A stretch of DNA of 5,698 nucleotides from assembly GCA_903877345.1 (NCBI GenBank), contig CAIRDL010000391.1:1-5698 (forward strand). Direction: 5' to 3'. The notes below the pieces were generated by a model. The model ran no database searches and had not been told where the DNA came from. It worked only from the letters and a program-made list of their open reading frames with translations. Origin of the DNA: an uncultured Oscillochloris sp. (GTDB lineage: Bacteria > Chloroflexota > Chloroflexia > Chloroflexales > Chloroflexaceae). This document shows, piece by piece, positions 5,041-5,698 of this stretch (positions within the stretch are counted from its first letter, which is position 1; every line of letters begins with the position of its first letter). The position numbers and the translations under genes are program-made.

Positions 5041-5154
5041 AAGCGGACATTTTTAATCATCCAAGTCGTGCAAATGATCCGTGCTGCGTGACCGGGCCGC
5101 ATCCTGACCGATCACGCAGCACGGATCAGATGGGATGTTTTAAATTTTCCGCTT
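5041..5154. repeat. Composite 114-bp inverted repeat, MITE- or terminator-like
   Basis: Outer arms 5041-5062 and 5133-5154 pair at 18 of 22 positions, both starting AAGCGGA when read inward. An inner arm, 5075-5091, pairs perfectly over 17 bp with 5112-5128, around a 20-nt loop. The whole element can fold into one long interrupted hairpin. It ends 3 bp before the aminotransferase stop codon, so it would form that gene's 3' hairpin. No clear target duplication flanks it. The inner arm contains GATCCGTG and GCGTGA, the same motifs as the heptamer element near 2800, which suggests shared ancestry. Confidence 0.65.
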
Positions 5155-5157
5155 ACC

Positions 5158-5698
5158 TTAGCCCACGGCGACCAGCGCCTCGCCGATGATCTGCACGAGG
5201 CGGTCAAGCGTTTCGGTGGAAGTGATGAGCGGCGGGGCGAGCAGAATCGTGTCGCCGACGACCCGCGTGAAGAGGCCGCGACTGATCAGTTCTTGCAACA
5301 CCCGTCCGCCTACATTTGCCGAGGCCGGGAAGGGCGCTTTGCTCGCCTGATCCGCGACAAGTTCGACAGCGGCCATCATTCCCAGACCGCGCACATTGCC
5401 GACCTGCGGCATCTGCGTAAGGGTCTGTAGCCCTTGGTTCAAATAAGCACCCATCTCGGCGGCGCGCTGCACCAAACCCTCGCGCTCGATAATAGCGAGA
5501 TTGGCCAACGCAACCGCGCACGCCGTCGGGTGGCCCGAGTACGTGGAGGCATGCATCCAGCGTTGGTCGCTTGGGACACTGTGAATCGCGTCACGGATGC
5601 GGTCGCTGACCCCAATCCCGCCGAGCGGCAGATAGCCCGACGTGATGGCCTTGGCGAACAGGGCGATGTCGGGCGCGATGCCATACTGTTCAAGCCCG
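5158..5698 (-). CDS. Class III PLP-dependent aminotransferase (C-terminal part)
   Basis: The frame reads leftward from the window edge to a TAA stop (complement of 5158-5160), giving 179 C-terminal residues; about 250-280 residues lie beyond the window, judging from the usual family length of 430-460. The fragment opens with GIAPDIALFAKAITSGYLPL, in which Lys16 (codon 5650-5652) is the expected Schiff-base lysine for PLP. It continues with HASTYSGHPTACA (49-61), whose Thr52 is the usual phosphate-contacting residue, VGNVRGLGM (99-107), and a C-terminal ILLAPPLIT (151-159) substrate-pocket region. These place it with omega-amino acid:pyruvate, putrescine and DAPA-type aminotransferases, which move an amino group from an amine or omega-amino acid to a keto acid in the cytoplasm. 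The exact substrate cannot be set from this part. The gene converges with the SWIM gene; a composite hairpin follows it. Confidence 0.93.
   Translation of the reverse strand, partial: GLEQYGIAPDIALFAKAITSGYLPLGGIGVSDRIRDAIHSVPSDQRWMHASTYSGHPTACAVALANLAIIEREGLVQRAAEMGAYLNQGLQTLTQMPQVGNVRGLGMMAAVELVADQASKAPFPASANVGGRVLQELISRGLFTRVVGDTILLAPPLITSTETLDRLVQIIGEALVAVG

Overview
The window is GC-rich in its coding parts. It carries three clear protein genes plus the tail of a fourth, separated by unusually structured intergenic DNA. Several things suggest a Chloroflexota (Chloroflexales-like) chromosome: a membrane protein with two VWA domains and a glutamine-amidotransferase-like domain, a secreted protein whose mature start carries a YLPSV motif before a Pro/Ser-rich spacer, a small stand-alone SWIM zinc-finger protein, and heptameric GCGTGAT repeat DNA between genes. 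This assignment comes from recalled family resemblance, not from a search.

Layout. Positions 1-2760 (+) hold the 3' 919 codons of the VWA protein, whose start lies before the window. Its stop codon abuts a 114-bp palindromic heptamer-repeat element (2760-2873) bracketed by an exact 13-bp direct repeat, so the element appears to have inserted in or duplicated the end of this gene. Positions 2985-3872 (+) encode a Tat-exported, wall-spanning putative glucosaminidase, preceded by a near-perfect DNA dyad. Positions 3873-4413 are non-coding or uncertain. They hold a stem-loop after the glucosaminidase gene, a near-consensus sigma70-type promoter (TTGACG-17-TATACT), a roughly 330-nt structured transcription unit starting about 4021 and closing with a strong intrinsic terminator (4307-4349), and a further hairpin just before a consensus ribosome-binding site. 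That site serves a 99-aa SWIM zinc-finger protein (4414-4713, +). Positions 4714-5157 hold a terminator-like hairpin, a 14-bp long-range inverted repeat, a REP-like hairpin cluster and a 114-bp composite inverted repeat. Positions 5158-5698 (-) hold the C-terminal 179 residues of a class III PLP-dependent aminotransferase that reads into the window from the right.

The genes do not form an obvious pathway. The first three are co-oriented but separated by repeats, dyads and terminators, so they are probably independent units; the aminotransferase converges on them. The most promising undescribed item is the leader or small-RNA unit at 3986-4413 in front of the SWIM gene. It has a strong promoter, two matching palindromes at the predicted start site, nested stems, a terminator with a competing upstream complement, and a hairpin next to the SD, and it matches no RNA family I can recognise. 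The second is the heptamer palindrome with its flanking 13-bp repeat, which looks like a mobile or amplifying repeat caught at a gene end.
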